A stretch of DNA of 64,000 bases from Cheiracanthium punctorium (Eukaryota > Arthropoda > Arachnida > Araneae > Cheiracanthiidae), in assembly GCA_038373885.1 (NCBI GenBank), contig JAWZYV010000772.1, positions 186,001-250,000 of the forward strand, written 5' to 3'. Of the stretch, positions 1 to 11,214 are shown one piece after another (the stretch's first letter is position 1; each line of letters starts with the position of its first letter). The notes beneath the pieces were generated by a model. The model was given only the letters and a program-made list of their open reading frames with translations. It was not told the DNA's origin and did not search any database. The position numbers and the translations under genes are program-made.

Positions 1-1728
1 GGCTATTTCGACTGCTCACCACAATGGTGGGCAAAGAGTTGTTATTTTTATAGCGTGTGTGGGAGGGGGGGGAGGTTGGAAATTACATGAATGTTTCACA
101 GCTCATCCCCCCTTTCTTCAACAGAAGGAAAAGTAATTTATCATAAGCGAATGAAAGACACAGATATAGGTGTTTTATGCTTTTTGCATGCGCCGTATTA
201 TTTTTCGATTCTTGAATGCGGTTGTAATGACAATTCTATAACCCTTTTTGTCCATCTCGTTTCGAATAAGAGGAGGCTGTAAATACGTAAGAACTGGATG
301 GATAAGGGAGGGGGGGACGAATAATGGAATATGGAATTTTCAAACATTCGCTTTTACGTTTGTTCTCGAATTTCGAAGAAAGTGTAGTGTGTGTTTTCTT
401 ACTGAGAATCAATACTTGATGTTCAGTAACGTAATGCTCATAAATTGCCATTTTTTTTTTCTTTATCTCTTTTTTTTCTTTTCGTGGATAGAATTTCTCC
501 GGAAATAGATTTAAAATATTAACGCTGATGTGAATTCCATATGCTACTCGATCTCATTTTTTGTAATAACTGTCAAAATTTCTAAAGCGTGTGTATTTGC
601 TTTACAGAATTTGAAATGTACGAATATTTAATGATGCATTTTGCAGAGGGTTTCAATGATGAATGAATTATGCTGTTTCCATATATGAAGAAAATAGTCT
701 ATTCAATCAGTATTGGTTTTAAATGATGTATTATTTTACAGTATTTTGTATATGTTATTCTAAGCATGTTGAACTCAAAGGCTGACATCAGCCAAATCTA
801 TATCATACTGTTTCTAAACTACTGTCATTTGCCTTTTGTTAAGTTCTGATTCGATATTAGTGAATTAAATGAAGTGAACAATCAAAAATTTTTTTCTTAT
901 AATTTAAAATTTGCTAATGTCGTTTCAAATTCATTCAAAGCAAAATTCTTCCCTGGGCAAGGCCGATAAAAATAATAGTTAAAGACAGCATGCGCTCCCT
1001 GGTCTGTTAGTTTAACATCCTTGAGTTAAACCATATATCTAATATTTATATTTTATGCACGATTTATATTCTATATATTCTATGACTGCTTAAAGAATAA
1101 TAAATTTAGCGTATTAAAAGATAAAGAAGAATTGAAAAATTCTTGATTAAGAACAAAAGTAGACTCTAAAAGGTAGCAGCTTTCCAAAAATAGTTTTTTT
1201 TTTTTTCGCAGTTTATTCCTTAAATATTTATCCATTTTTATTTTATCGAAATTTTACATTTGCTTGTACCTTTCATAAGCCTAGTTTTAAGACAAGTTTT
1301 CCACATTTCCATTCCATACATTAAATTCAAGGGGAATAGTTGTCTGTTTCTCTGTGAATTTAATAACATGTTAAAAGTCAATAAGATATTCATTCTTTTC
1401 CTTTATGTATTATCATAGCAGATATATTTGTAGGGTGTGTCATGCCAGTTGAAGTATTTATTTGTAAGTAAAACCCCAGTTATAAAAGTCAGTGTGAACA
1501 AATCTCACTTTGAATAAACGAAAAATTTGGAAAAACTGCAATTAACATTTTCGTTACTAATAAGAAGATGAAGTATACATTTACAATTTATTTATTTCTA
1601 TGGTAATTGGGGTCGCCATAATCCTTATGATTAGTGGTGTACCCTAAAAATTGGAGGCTCTTCAGATCTACTTTCTGGAGGTTCTATAATCATTGATAAA
1701 ATTGCTGTTGTTGTTTTTTTATACATTA
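1..1728. other. AT-rich intergenic DNA, no gene recognised
   Basis: I see no gene here. The stretch is AT-rich with homopolymer runs (poly-G near 61-75, poly-T near 450-480 and 1194-1207). The short open frames at its left end overlap on both strands and have low-complexity, unrecognisable products, so I treat them as chance. A small hAT-like scrap may lie near 1633-1700, but no second terminus was found. Confidence 0.6.
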
Positions 1729-1740
1729 CTAGCTGAAGTA

Positions 1741-1757
1741 CCCGTTCTTCGCACGGG
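1741..1757 (-). other. Helitron 3' terminal hairpin, copy A
   Basis: CCCGT and ACGGG pair across a seven-base loop, forming a 5-bp stem. The stem lies 12 nt before the CTAG terminus in minus-strand orientation. Position and size match the terminal hairpin typical of Helitrons. Confidence 0.75.
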
Positions 1758-1913
1758 AATGAATGGACTTTTTGATATTACGATTTGTGGTGATTACTAT
1801 TCATTGTAATAAACAGATATAGCAAAGTGGATATCGCGTTATATTGTGTCCAATAATCATGCATACCGAATTGCAAGGCAATCGTTTGTACGGTGCAGAA
1901 GGCCATGCGGCGT

Positions 1914-2847
1914 AGCGCAATCTAGTGGCGAGTTTTAGCAAAACGGATATGGCGAAAATATTTTTCGCATTCAGATATCGATGTATACGAATTTTCATGA
2001 CTATCGGCTGGACAGTCCTGAAGTTCATGTGTTGACGCGACATCTAGTGGCAAGTTATAGGAAAATGGATAGCGCCAAACTCTTCCCCGTGTTCAAATAT
2101 CTATGTATACCTATTTTCATAGCGATCATTTGCACAGTCAAGAAGTGATACACTGCAGGGCCATCCAGTGGTTCAATAAAGTAATGATTTGCTACAGCGC
2201 CGTCAAGTGGCGAGTTATAGCAAAATGGATAACGCCAAAATATTCTCATTGTTCAAATAGCTATGTATACTGATTTTCATAGCGACCGTGTTCAACTATC
2301 TATGTATACCAATTTTCATAACGATCATTTGCACAGTCAAGAAGTGATACACTGCAGGGCCATCTAGTAGTTAATTAAAGTAATGATTTGCTACAGCGCC
2401 GTCAAGTGCCGAGTTATAGCAAAATGGATAACGCCAAAATATTCTCATTGTTCAAATAGCTATGTATACTGATTTTCATAGCGACCGTTTGAATGGTCAA
2501 GAATTTGGCCTGCTGCAGCGTCATCTAGTGGCGAGTTAAAATAATAATGCATTGCAGTGTCATCTAGTGGTGAGTAACATCAAAAAGAACGCAGTTAGAA
2601 TATATTCTTCGTGCTCAAATGTGTAAGTATAAAAAATTTTATGCCGATCGGTCGAACGGTATAGAAGTTGATGCTTTTCAGCGCCATTTAGCGGCAAGTT
2701 ACAGCAAAATGGATAATGAAAAATATTCTCCGTGTTCTAATATTCGCGTGTACCAAATTTCATCGAAATCGGTTGGATGATATTCGCATAGCAAACGGCT
2801 AAACGGAATAGAATTCGCCGTTCTGTTGCGCCACCTGGTGGCAAGTT
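1914..2847. promoter_or_regulatory. Cluster of about ten CTCF-like motifs in Helitron copy A
   Basis: Variants of GCGCCATCTAGTGGCGAG recur near 1919, 2035, 2154, 2196, 2358, 2397, 2518, 2558, 2681 and 2829. The reverse complement, CCACTAGATGGCGC, resembles the CTCF core CCASYAGRKGGCGC. The 2829 copy (GCGCCACCTGGTGGC) is closest to the vertebrate form. The motifs sit in diverged modules of roughly 120-150 bp that also share an AGTTATAGCAAAATGGATA-like block. Binding is inference from motif likeness only. Confidence 0.4.
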
Positions 2848-3724
2848 AGAGGAAAACGGATAGCATAAAAATCTTCTCCATGATAAAAGACTTAGGTGAA
2901 CCAAATTTCATGGTGCAACGGTGCTCAACGGTGCTGGAGTTTTTCAACCTCATACACTCATACCAACATTTATTTTTATCTATAACCAGTGTCATTATAT
3001 ATCCCAGTCTCAAATAAAATCCAGTTTCAAATCTAAGCCTCGCCAAAGTGCCAACATACGCCATTTTGCAAGCGTTTTTTCAGGAAATCATTCGAAGCAT
3101 TGACTTAGCAGCAATAATATATGGGAAATGGTTCGACCGCGAAAAAGTAAAGCAAGCCTTTATTTGAAAAGTTGAATCCCTTAATACAGCCGAATTTTTT
3201 AAAATTATCAACTATAACGTGTTTTATTCATCATTACTCCGATGTACTAAATGAGAAGATTTCAATTTTCTGAAATTTGGCGGAATTCCCCCAACTTAAA
3301 TCAATGTACTCATTTGGCGAGAATTCTGGAGATAGATCAATTGAAATCCCTTAATAACTGCATTATTTCTTCACGGATCATTAAAATTTAACGCTGTATT
3401 CTAATAAAACCTTTGCACTTGTTTTCAAAAATCTATTTCCTTAAGCTCTCAATAAATTGCGCCAATCCGAAATCTGTGCAAACCGCTAGAACTCACTTTC
3501 ACAAAATCGGCATTTGAGCCATTTTATTTTTTCGAGAAACTAAAATAATTTACCTATTAGCCTCGGAAATCTTCAATTCTTATTGTTTTGCGTGTAAAGC
3601 ATTACATTCCTGCTCTGATTTCCCATGCACACGATATTATAATTTAAAAAAAAATAACCTTACGTATGTAAACTAACAAAAAAAAATCATTATTATTCTT
3701 TTATTTTTACTTTGAGAATTTAAA

Positions 3725-4208
3725 ACATTTTATTCGGCAAAATCGCCACACATGGCAACCACGATCCTTATTTCACGCTTTTTTCACTACAGGGGTTACA
3801 ATTACGGAAAGCTTTTTGCGTGAATAGCATAAAAAATCTCTTAAATTCCGGAAACGGGTGGACTTTCAAAGTTTTAAAGTGGACTACGCTTTATTCTATA
3901 TTATTTTACATATCTGTGCTAAATTTCAGGCCGATAGGTTCATTTTTGTGGATTTGTATACGAACGACATTTTATTCGGCAAAATCGCCACACATGGCAA
4001 CCATGATCCTTATTTCACACTTTTTTCACTACAGGGGTTACAATTACGGAAAGATTTTTGCGTGAAGAGCATAAAAAATCTCTTAAATTCCGGGAACGGG
4101 TGGACTTTCAAAGTTTTAAAGTGGACTATGAGTTATTCTATATTATTTTACATATCTGTACTAAATTTCAGGCCGATAGGTCCATTTTTGTGGATTTGTA
4201 TACGAATC
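3725..4208. repeat. Internal 242-bp tandem duplication in Helitron copy A
   Basis: A block starting ACATTTTATTCGGCAAAATC occurs at 3725 and again at 3967 with near-identical sequence, and once only in copy B (from about 6056). This accounts for roughly half of the length difference between the two Helitrons (2540 versus 2109 bp). The short open frames of similar sequence here are this repeat read through, not genes. Confidence 0.85.
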
Positions 4209-4213
4209 AAATC

Positions 4214-4245
4214 CACAAACAAACAAACAAACAAACAAACAAACA
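4214..4245. repeat. (CAAA)n microsatellite, Helitron copy A
   Basis: A run of CAAA units lies just inside the Helitron 5' terminus (minus orientation) and is present at the same place in copy B. Confidence 0.9.
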
Positions 4246-4282
4246 GAATTTCATTTTTATTTATAAGATACTAGCTGAAGTA

Positions 4283-4299
4283 CCCGTTCTTCGCACGGG
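4283..4299 (-). other. Helitron 3' terminal hairpin, copy B
   Basis: It has the same CCCGT/ACGGG stem and loop as in copy A, 12 nt from the CTAG terminus. Confidence 0.75.
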
Positions 4300-4449
4300 A
4301 ATGAATGGACTTTTTGATATTACGATTTGTGGTGATTACTATTCATTGTAATAAACAGATATAGCAAAATTGATATCGCGTTATATTGTGTTCAATAATC
4401 ATGCATACCGAATTTCAAGGCAATCGTTTGTACGGTGCAGAAGGCGATG

Positions 4450-5186
4450 CGACGTAGCGCAATCTAGTGGCGAGTTTTAGAAAAACAGATACGGCGAAAA
4501 TATTTTTCGCATTCAGATATCGATGTATACGAATTTTCATGACGATCGGCTGAATAGTCCTGAAATTCATGTGTTGACGCGACATCGAGTGGCAAGTTAT
4601 AGGAAAATGGATAGCGCCAAACTCATCCCCGTGTTCAAATATCTATGTATACCTATTTTCATAGCAATCAGTTCGCACAGTCAAGTAGTGATCACTGCAG
4701 ACCATCTAGTGGTTAATTAAGGTAATGATTTGCTACAGCGCCGTCAAGTGGCGAGTTGTAGCAAAATAGATAACGCCAAAATATTCTCATTGTTGAAATA
4801 GCTATGTATACTGATTTTCATAGCGACCGTTTGAATGGTCAGGAATTTGGCCTGCTGCAGCGTCATCTAGTGGCGAGTTAAAACAATAATGCATTGCAGT
4901 GCCATCTAATGGTGAGTAACATCAAAAGGAACAGCAGTTAGAATATATTTTTCGTGCTCAAATGTGTAAGTATAAAAAATTTTATGCCGATCAGTCGAAC
5001 GGTATAGAGGTTGATGCGTTGCAGTGCCATTTAACGGCAAGTTACAGCAAAATGGATACTGAAAAATAATCACCGTGTTATAATATCCGCGTGTACCAAA
5101 TTTCATCGAAATGGGTTGGACGATATTCGCATAGCAAACGTCTAAACGGAATAGAATTCGACGTTCTGCTGCGCCACCTAGTGGCA
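4450..5186. promoter_or_regulatory. Cluster of about eight CTCF-like motifs in Helitron copy B
   Basis: The same motif series as in copy A appears near 4459, 4579, 4698, 4738, 4862, 4900, 5023 and 5170. The last, GCGCCACCTAGTGGC, is again the strongest. Conservation between the copies reflects common descent and is not by itself evidence of function. Confidence 0.4.
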
Positions 5187-6303
5187 AGTTAGAGGAAAAC
5201 GTATAGCATAAAAACCTTCTCCATGATAAAAGACTTAGGTGAACCAAATTTCATGGTGATCGGTGAAACGGTGCTGAGTTTTTCAACCTCCTACACACAT
5301 ACCAACATTCATTTCTATCTATCACCAGTCTTATTATATATATACCAGTCTCAAGTAAAATCCAGTTTCAAATCTAAGCCTCGCCAAAGTGCCAGCATAC
5401 GCCATTTTGCAAGAGTTTTTTCAGGGAATCATTCGAAGCATTGACTTAGCAGCAATCAAAATGGGAAATGGTTCGATCGCCAGACATTTTTTTGAAAAGT
5501 GGAATCTCTTAATACAGCCTCATTTTTTAAATTATCAACTACAACATGTTTTATTCATCGTTACCTCGATGTACTAAATGCGAAGATTTCAATTTTCTAA
5601 AATTTGACGGATTTCCCCCAAGTTAAATCAATGTACTCAATTGGCGAGAATTCTGAAGCTACATCGCTTGAAATGCCCTAATAACTGCATTATTTCTGCA
5701 CGGATAGTTAAAATTTAATGCTGTATTCTAAGAAAACCTATACACTTGTTTTCAAAAATGCTATTCCCTTAAGCTCTCAGTAAATTGCGCCAAAAAGCCT
5801 AAAACTGTGCAAACCGCTAGAACTCACTCTCTAAAAATCGGCCTAGCAGCCATTTGTTTTTTCGCCAAACTAAAAAAAATTACATATTAGTCTCGGATAT
5901 CTTCGATCCTCATTGTTTTGCGTATAAAACATTTCATTCCTGCTCCGATTTCCCATGCACACGATATTATAATTTAAAAAAATAACCTTACGAATATAAA
6001 CTAACAAAAAAAAAAAAATCATTATTATTCTTTTATTTTTACTTTGAGAATTTAAAACATTTTATTCGGCAAAATCGCCACACATGGCAACCACGATCCT
6101 TATTTCACACTTTTTTCACTACAGGGGTTACAATTACGGAAAGCTTTTTGCGTGGAGAACATAAAAAATCTCTTAAATTCCGGGAACGGGTGGACTTTCA
6201 AAGTTTTAAAGTGGACTATCATTTATTCTATATTATTTTACATATCTGTGCAAAATTTCAGGCTGATAGGTCCATTTTTGTGGATTTGTATACGAATCAA
6301 ATC

Positions 6304-6354
6304 CACAAACAAACAAACAAATAAACAAACAAACAAACAAACAAACAAACAAAC
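6304..6354. repeat. (CAAA)n microsatellite, Helitron copy B
   Basis: A run of CAAA units with one TAAA interruption, longer than the equivalent in copy A. Confidence 0.9.
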
Positions 6355-6379
6355 AGAATTTCATTTTTATTTATAAGGA

Positions 6380-8275
6380 TAGGTATATAATTTTCTTTGC
6401 CTTTAGTCAAAAAATCGTTTAACAATTAGTGTAAATATCTGAAAAAATTTTTGAAACAGCTATAATGTACCTAAATACATCGATTTGCTTAATAAATTTA
6501 TGTAAAAGGTATTTTTACGGAAATCAATCTATTCTTTTGACTGCTGAAGAATACTTTTATCACGAGCTCGAATAAAGTTTTATATTTAATGATTCGCTGA
6601 ATACTATACATTTCTGAGTATTTAAAGTACGGGTAGAATTGAATTCTATAACTTGTGTGACAAAGAGTGAGAAAAAATCATCCTGTGAATGATCTGAAGT
6701 ATTTTAGTCATAGATATATATTCAGCGGACCTCTAAGTAATATCGTTTTTCGTATGTACATATATCTCCTAGCCGAAACTAATGAAGCTAATGGTACGAA
6801 ATTTACCATGTATGTGAGTTTTTATCATAAGTGTTAGATTGGACAGCATTTTTTAAAATTCGTAACCTATGGGGGGATAGGAGGCCGTAAAGTTCTTTTC
6901 ACGTGACCTCAAAGAAAAAATATGTCCATACAATTCTTGCGGTAAAATACAACACTCACAAATACCTAAAAATCAATTTAAGGATATTTTGAATATGGTA
7001 CGATGTGTAGATATGTAAAAAAAAGGGGGGGGGAGGTAGCCATTTTTTAAGAAAAAAATACTATCTATCAGAATTTTGTTTCAAATAGTAACAAATATAT
7101 GAATCGTATTTTTAGGCACACCTGACTTTTAACTAAAAAAGTTTTGAATAAGTATTTGTTTGAATTTTATGTAAAAGAAAAGTAGCACTACTTCTCGTAC
7201 CTCTAATCTCTCTACCTCCTACTGTACCTCTATATATAATCCTCCTCTCCTTACATTGATGAGTATCAAGCACACAGGTGAGTTGGGGAAAGGAGTTCAG
7301 CTTTTACTACACCCCATTGTACGCTACACCTAACACTCTTGCGCATTTTTTTTATACTAACATTATGAGGATATTTAAAGGTTAAGTTGCTTGATGCTAT
7401 AAAATTGAGAAGAGGTTAAAAGCGGCTATTGTAAAAGAATATTCATAGACACAATCAGGCAAGAATGGATATTTACGATTCTACTGATTTACGTTATGAA
7501 TAGTATGAGATCGGAGATAAGAGTTGATTATGTGCCATTAGTCTGTTTGAAAATAATCATAAGCCTTACCAGTATAATTTACAAGAAAATTTGGAAAAAG
7601 TAGCAAATAAAATATAATTTTCTTTAAAGTCCGCATAAATTTTCGTGCACTCGGTAATAACAAATTCATAAGTGATTATAAGAAGTTTTTATTATAAATC
7701 ATCTCTTTTTCATTTTATAAGCCAAGGTATTTTTCCTACTAAATTTTTAACTACATCACATCCCATTTTTTCTTGTACTTTCTGTATGTGACATAATTGC
7801 ATATTATTATTATTATTATTAAAATTATCGAGATAAAGTTAAACAATGAATTCATGATCTTTACTTTCTTGTCATTTATTGCAGCAGGTAGAAAAACTAT
7901 ATATTAAGTCTACCTTGAAAACTTGTTACACAGCACTAAGAGAATGTGTGCTGTAAAAACAACTAACAAGCTGCTGAGAATAGGTACTATTTTCAAGAGC
8001 ACGGGGCTACAAGGTGCTCTAGATTATTGATGTGTTACTTTTAAAATGTTCATATATTTAATTTATACTTTGCGCTACATTTACTTAAATAATTTTACCT
8101 ATTTTATTGAAATACATTTCAAATACATATCCAACTTCTGTAACGTACATTTTTATAAAATCATAAGTAAAATATCATCTTCACATAGGATTGATTGAGT
8201 CTAACAGAAGATTAATCAACATTTATGTTTTAATTTGTTGCTTTCGTGCATAATAGTATTCCATTTCCTATAACT
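6380..8275. other. AT-rich intergenic DNA, nothing recognised
   Basis: I see no gene or transposon terminus. There is a poly-G run near 7024-7033 and a short ATT microsatellite near 7803-7820. Confidence 0.6.
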
Positions 8276-8452
8276 GTTTAGATCAGTGGCGTAGACTTGG
8301 GGGAGGATGGGGGTCACCCCCCATGAGGAATATTTTGCCATACAAAATGCATATTCTTCACTCCCTCACCTCACATACGTATATATATATCTGTGAGTTG
8401 TAGTACTCGTAACTCCCCCTTGAAAATTTTCTGGCTACGCACTGGTTTAGAT
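8276..8452. mobile_element. hAT-like MITE, 161 bp, with perfect 8-bp TSD
   Basis: The element spans 8284-8444. Its ends are imperfect inverted repeats: CAGTGGCGTAGAC on the left, and CAGTGCGTAGCCAG as the reverse complement of the right end. It is flanked on both sides by GTTTAGAT (8276-8283 and 8445-8452), a perfect 8-bp duplication as expected for hAT transposition. It is far too short to code for a transposase. Confidence 0.85.
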
Positions 8453-8520
8453 TGTATAGTTAATGCATCAAAACTATAATATTTGATTTTTTTCATTAGA
8501 TTCAATGCTTAATTTTTAAA

Positions 8521-8790
8521 ATAGGGGAAGGTGGCCTAAACTGATCCTAGGAGGCGATTTACATCTATCTTCTTAGAGACAGGCAGCGCTATCTACCAGG
8601 TAACACATAAACTGGTTGTGCCAAGACAAGAAGAAGCAATGGCGGTATTTAAGCGATCGGTGTATTACGTGTATGAGTAGAATTTAGAAAAGAAAATGGG
8701 TTTTATCATACTTCTTATAAGGTAAGCACTAACTTTCCTATTTATTTAGAAAAGTGGTCTTTAATATGCAGAAATATGACTGATTTATTA
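8521..8790 (+). repeat. Dispersed repeat family 1, copy 1
   Basis: The segment begins ATAGGGGAAGGTGG and aligns over about 240 bp with the reverse complement of 61500-61742. Shared blocks include ACAGGYAGCGCTATCTA, GGTAACACATAAACT and GTATTACGTGT. It contains a 13-codon ATG-to-stop micro-ORF at 8639-8680 whose codons are largely kept in the other copy. TAGGGGAAG at the edge looks like a DNA-transposon terminus, but I could not find the opposite end. Related AGGGTAAAATGATYC motifs occur at 8892 and 9239, possibly internal parts of the same element. Confidence 0.65.
8639..8680 (+). other. Micro-ORF in dispersed repeat (13 codons)
   Basis: This is an ATG-to-TAG frame encoding MAVFKRSVYYVYE. The reverse-strand relative at 61573-61614 encodes MALFKRSPYYVSK and stops at the same codon. 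Three of the differing codons (TTT/TTC, CGA/AGG, TCG/TCA) are synonymous. It may be the first exon or N-terminus of an old transposase, or a short leader peptide. Function is unknown. Two copies are too few to demonstrate selection. Confidence 0.25.
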
Positions 8791-9723
8791 AATAGAGTAT
8801 GTTTTTAGATGTGAATTTCACTTGATACGTTTGTTATGTTTCTCAAGGCGTGTTCCAGTAATATGGCCGAAAGTGGGAAGCCATATTGCAGGGTAAAATG
8901 ATCCCTCGACTGTAGAAACTCCAGTACAGAGTCCTACGCGTTAAGGCAGCTCTTCAACCGTTCTCAAAATGCGTGACTTCCTATAACATTATTTAATTTA
9001 TTTCTGCGTATATTGTAGACCATAACCTTTAAATTATAATTTAAAAATATTCCACTTTACTGTTTGTGGCACTTTTTGATTTTAAAACTTTCATAAAATA
9101 AATCATGCATACTATATGATTGTAAAATTTATTTTATTTCATTATGTATAGTCATAATTATTTTTATATCTGTTATTTTGCAGATAAAAACAATTTAAAG
9201 TTTTTTTCAAATAAAGGATCATTTTGCCCTTGGGTTGAGGGTAAAATGATTCTTTAGATGCTTTAGAAAGATTCTATTTTTTTCATTACTCATTGTGCTT
9301 TTGAAATATTACTAAAATATGTTTATGATGCAAAATATAGTGTAAAATATGATATCAAAGGGCCAAAGTTTTATTTAAACATTTATGTTATTTTCTACAA
9401 GTTTTACCTTTAAAGAAATAATTTTGGGACACCTTAAACTATACCACACTTATATCAGTAAATAATAGTTATTTCATTACTTATCCGATAATCTCTTTCC
9501 TGTTTCTTTTTCCTACGTATCTTTTTCCTACATAAAACAAATGCTTAGCCATAACGATATACTTTAAAACGCATTAACTATAAACCTTTCTCCCGTTTCA
9601 AAGTGTTATGAGAAAATTTCTCGGTACGCTATTATTAATAGAATGGACTCGAGACAAAAAATAGGCTTGTCTCGTCTCGCAAAACAGATGAAAAGCTTTG
9701 TCCCGTCTCGCTAAGTCACAATG
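8791..9723. other. Intergenic DNA with GTCTCG-rich stretch
   Basis: No gene seen. TAAAATGATYC occurs at about 8894 and 9242, possibly part of the preceding repeat. From 9640 the sequence is enriched in GTCTCG or GTCCCG words, and the same words continue past the next element (10205-10262). This suggests the following MITE landed inside a short-word repeat. Confidence 0.5.
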
Positions 9724-10189
9724 CAGTAGACCCCCATGACACGGTAGATACGTTCCGTGTTATAGGAATCCCAGTTGTAGGGATCCCTGTTGTACGGGTT
9801 CCTGAGCTATGCTCCTGTTGGAGTGTAAACCACGCTGTTCAACCGCTGCACACCTCATCTGAGTAATTTATTTTACATTTCACTTAAATACTGCTTACCT
9901 GATACTGCGTATGCACCAGAGATATCTGATATGCACTTCCGATAAATTAAATCGGGTTTAAATTCGCAAATTTACTTTAATAAAACGTTTTATTTCTCAA
10001 GTTGAAATAGAATAAAATAAATCATACAAATGTTTTTCAGATACGTTTAATGTACACCACAACTAGAAAAAGCAGACGATATACAGAGTCTCGTTTAATG
10101 TGTTATAGGGAGGGAACCCGATCGCAAATTTTTCACTGTGTTCTAAGGATCCGTGATGTAAGGACCCCGTTTTATAGGGGGGTCCACTG
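9724..10189. mobile_element. pogo/Tigger-like MITE, 466 bp
   Basis: The terminal inverted repeats are CAGTAGACCCCCATGAC on the left and CAGTGGACCCCCCTATAA as the reverse complement of the right end. TA follows the right end and TG (a likely decayed TA) precedes the left. The interior repeats CCGTGTTATAGG-type words. The CAGT-GACCCC ends and TA target fit pogo/Tigger-type Tc1/mariner MITEs. A related single end lies at 36420-36488. No coding capacity. Confidence 0.65.
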
Positions 10190-10840
10190 TATAGTAATGA
10201 TAAAAAGTCTGTCTCGTCCCGCATGAAAGCTGTAAATCACTGCATCATCTTGTCTCGCATCCATCGCTAATCATTAATCTTGTGTAAATCTAAAAGAAGA
10301 AAAGAAGTTCACATTTTATTAATATTTCTATACATTGCAGGTCTTTTATTTAAAATGTTTAATTGCTCAAACATGAGCGGACCTAAGCTTCGATCCTGCG
10401 ACAAAAACGAAACTTTAATATTTCTGGAAACAGTTTTTTCCATCAATAACTTTTAACAAATCTCTAACTAAAATCTAATTCAGCAAAATATTACCTGTTG
10501 TCATTAATGCAAAAAGAAGAAAATGTATTCAATCTTTTATTTATTTAAAAGGTACGAAACAAGACAATGGATATTTCTGTTATAAAATTTTTAAACGTGC
10601 CTATTTTTGATTCAGTTTTCGATGCTAAAAAGTGTTTAAAGTTTTACTTTGGAGCTTTCATAAAATAAGAACTATTACAGAAAATCCCCTTTACTTACAA
10701 ATATTATGAAAACCTGTGAAAAATAGCAATAATTAAAAAGTCACCGAACTGAGGAAATTCGTGCTTTACTTATGACATTGACGCCCTTACAGATTTTACA
10801 GAAGCAGTCATTTCATTGTTCAAAGTGTGCTATCCAGCAT
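10190..10840. other. AT-rich intergenic DNA
   Basis: Apart from the continued GTCTCG words up to about 10262, I recognise nothing. Confidence 0.5.
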
Positions 10841-10856
10841 TACACTACAAATCTTT

Positions 10857-11190
10857 GAACACATTTTAGAACACTTTTTGGAACACTTATTTTGTCCCCT
10901 TTTTGAGAACACTTTGAAAGCACATTTCAGAGCACTTTTTGGAACTCATTTCAGAACACTTTTTGGAACACATTTCGGAACAGTTATTTGTCCCCTTTTT
11001 GAGAACACTTTTTGGAACCCATTTCAGAGCACTTTTTGGAACACTTATTTTGTCCCCTTTTCGAGAACACTTTTTGGAACACATTTGAGAACACTGTTTG
11101 GAACCCATTTCAGAATACTTTTTAGGACACTTATTTTGTCATCCTATTAGCACACTTTAAGGAATGCTTTTAGGATTAGATTTGAGAACA
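10857..11190. repeat. Left subterminal tandem array (GGAACACTTTT-type)
   Basis: There are roughly fifteen imperfect units of about 20-30 bp built from GAACAC, TTTTGGAACACATTTC and TTTGTCCCCTTTTTGAG. Higher-order repetition is visible: TTATTTTGTCCCC recurs near 10885, 10985 and 11045. Confidence 0.85.
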
Positions 11191-11214
11191 CTTTCTAATT
11201 AGTAAGAGCAGGTG

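Larger units (their letters stand above)
1729..4268 (-). mobile_element. Helitron copy A (non-autonomous)
   Basis: Read on the minus strand, this 2540-bp unit begins with TC (TCTTATAAATAAAAATG) and ends with CTAG. The end is preceded by a small GC-rich hairpin 12 nt from the terminus. It sits between A on the 5' side and T on the 3' side. These are the established Helitron hallmarks: 5' TC, 3' hairpin plus CTRR, insertion at AT, no target-site duplication. No Rep/helicase reading frame is present, so the copy is non-autonomous. The interior holds diverged modules of about 120-150 bp, each with a GCGCCATCTAGTGGCGAG-like motif. Near the 5' end in element orientation lie a 242-bp duplicated block and a CAAA microsatellite. 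It abuts a second copy of the same family. Family assignment rests on terminal structure, not a database match. Confidence 0.75.
4271..6379 (-). mobile_element. Helitron copy B (non-autonomous)
   Basis: This is a second member of the same family as copy A, 2109 bp, same orientation. On the minus strand it starts TCCTTATAAATAAAAATG and ends in CTAG with the same terminal hairpin at 4283-4299. Flanks are A and T as expected. Only the two bases 4269-4270 separate it from copy A. It carries a single version of the 242-bp block and a longer CAAA run. No transposase-like frame is visible. By eye the copies are clearly diverged, with many substitutions and small indels, so copying was not recent. 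Confidence 0.75.

Noticed and set aside
10827..11150. 107-codon frame with repeated FGTHFRTLFGTHFG
   Set aside because: It translates the GGAACAC subterminal array. A frame of the same kind is open on the other strand, as expected for repeats.
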